This document shows, piece after piece, positions 63,124 to 64,000 of a stretch of DNA of 64,000 bases. The first letter of the stretch is position 1. Each line of letters opens with the position of its first letter. The notes below the pieces were generated by a model. That model ran no database searches and was not told the DNA's origin. It saw only the letters and a list, made by a program, of their open reading frames with translations. Origin of the DNA: Theocolax elegans (lineage: Eukaryota; Arthropoda; Insecta; Hymenoptera; Cerocephalidae); assembly GCA_026168455.1 (NCBI GenBank), contig CM047431.1, positions 57,928,910 to 57,992,909 of the forward strand, given 5' to 3'. Both the position numbers and the translations under genes were made by a program.

Positions 63124-64000
63124 ATGGGTATTCCACGTGAAGTGGGTCCGATCAAAATTTTAAAATGCACCAAATTTTGGGTACACTTAGCAAATGTTTT
63201 CAGAATACAGAAAAAAATTTTTAGGTACTGGTAATCTATTTGCTCAAAGTTATTCTAACCTCAAAAAGTGAATTTTTCCATATTTTTTTCAACACCAGCT
63301 GGGTTTACCGCTATATAACTCAAAATCTATCAACTTTACTATAGAACATTATATTGTAACATTCGTTGCTAATTATATCTAGAATTTATTCTTCTGGTTA
63401 GAATTTCTAATCTCAAGGTTAATGACAAATAAACTACATGTCAATATTCAACTTGAAAAAAATGCAAGTGCGCCACCTTTGATTTTTTCATCCAAAAGTC
63501 TAAAAGAAAGCTTGGAGCAATACCTTTCAAATGGTCTGTAGCATTTTATAGGCCTCCAATTCTGTAAAAAGTTATGACAATTTAAAGAAAGACAAAAAAT
63601 TCACAAAAATAACATGGTAATTCCCATTTAAATTTTTAAAAAAATTTCGTGTTTCTTTAAATTGTCATAACTTTTTACAGAATTGGAGGCCATAAAAATG
63701 CTACAGACCATTGAAAGGATATTGCTCCAAGCTTTCTTTAGACTTTTGGATGAAAAAATCAAAGGTGGCGCACTTGCATTTTTGTCAAGTTGAATATTGA
63801 CATGTACTTTATTTGTCATTAACCTTGAGATTAGAAATTCTAACCCAGAAGGATAAATTCTAGACATAATTAGCAACGAATGTTACATATAATGTTCTAT
63901 AGTAAAAGTTGATAGATTTTGAGTTAAATAGCGATGAACCCAGGCTGGTGTTGAAAAAAACTGGAAAAGTTCACTTTTTGAGGTTAGAATAACTTTTGAA
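63124..64000. mobile_element. Foldback element F2, truncated by the window edge
   Basis: Starts GGGTATTCCACGTGAAGTGG after a TA run, exactly like F1, and stays collinear with it for 877 bp, past the axis and into the right arm. Differences from F1 are mostly single-base indels. The rest of the element lies beyond the window. Confidence 0.85.

Larger units (their letters stand above)
47998..64000. repeat. Modular tandem array A-C-A-C-B-C-B-F-C-B-F (continues past the window)
   Basis: Long near-identical segments recur in direct orientation: A at 47998 and 51418, C at 50007, 54447, 57009 and 60565, B at 55877, 58421 and 61988, and F at 59562 and 63124. C always starts at TCTAGATATACG after a TA run and ends at GATATCTGCAC or GATATCTGTAC. 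What follows C is either A (GTCGGACTTT...) or B (ATATATATCTGTTTAG...). Repeat periods are about 3.4 kb for A-C, about 2.5 kb for B-C and about 3.6 kb for B-F-C. No recognisable protein is encoded. Confidence 0.92.

Noticed and set aside
1..64000. CRISPR array, operon, prophage or other prokaryotic system
   Set aside because: No regularly spaced short repeats with unique spacers, no ribosome binding sites or gene clusters. Composition and splice signal are those of an animal genome.

Overview
The window looks like a non-coding-rich stretch of an insect nuclear genome, most probably a hymenopteran (ant, bee or wasp). This is inferred from the AT-rich background, frequent CpG-containing islands, a very high density of (GA)n/(CT)n, (CA)n and (TA)n microsatellites, many short inverted-repeat elements and the near absence of open frames outside simple repeats. 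No bacterial, viral or organellar genes, rRNA or tRNA were recognised. The long open frames elsewhere are almost all translations of microsatellites (Ser-Leu, Arg-Glu, Cys-Val or Thr-His strings).

The only convincing protein-coding sequence is one first coding exon on the minus strand (26407-26579). It has an in-frame stop upstream of the first ATG, 57 codons rich in Gln, His and Met, and a consensus GTGAGT splice donor. Its 5' side (higher coordinates, about 26.6-28.6 kb) is GC- and CpG-rich and probably holds the 5'UTR and promoter. The rest of the gene should lie toward lower coordinates, but no further exon is recognisable from 26400 down to 1. Most of the left 26 kb is therefore best read as one very long first intron. 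It contains GC-rich microsatellite islands (5.4-8.3, 10.4-11.3 and 12.6-19.5 kb) and a few small non-autonomous transposon-like hairpins (3481-4093, 8785-9109, 23858-24104).

From about 28.6 to 48 kb the sequence is AT-rich, intergenic-looking DNA. It holds a cluster of foldback elements (34097-34234, 34342-34519, 38262-38672, 39120-39518, 39566-40235), a candidate cryptic promoter (38800-38860) and dense microsatellites.

From 47998 to the right edge the window is a modular tandem array. A core block C (about 1.4 kb, with a (TG)n tract) occurs four times, preceded either by block A (about 2 kb, twice) or block B (about 1.1 kb, three times). The order is A-C-A-C-B-C-B-F-C-B-F. One A copy carries a 970-bp almost perfect palindrome with a coding-like segment. 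The last two B blocks are each followed by a 0.97-kb foldback element F, inserted in a TA run and related to the element at 39566-40235. This array with its nested palindromes is the most unusual part of the window. It could be a young higher-order satellite or segmental amplification, and assembly duplication or residual long-read error must be excluded.
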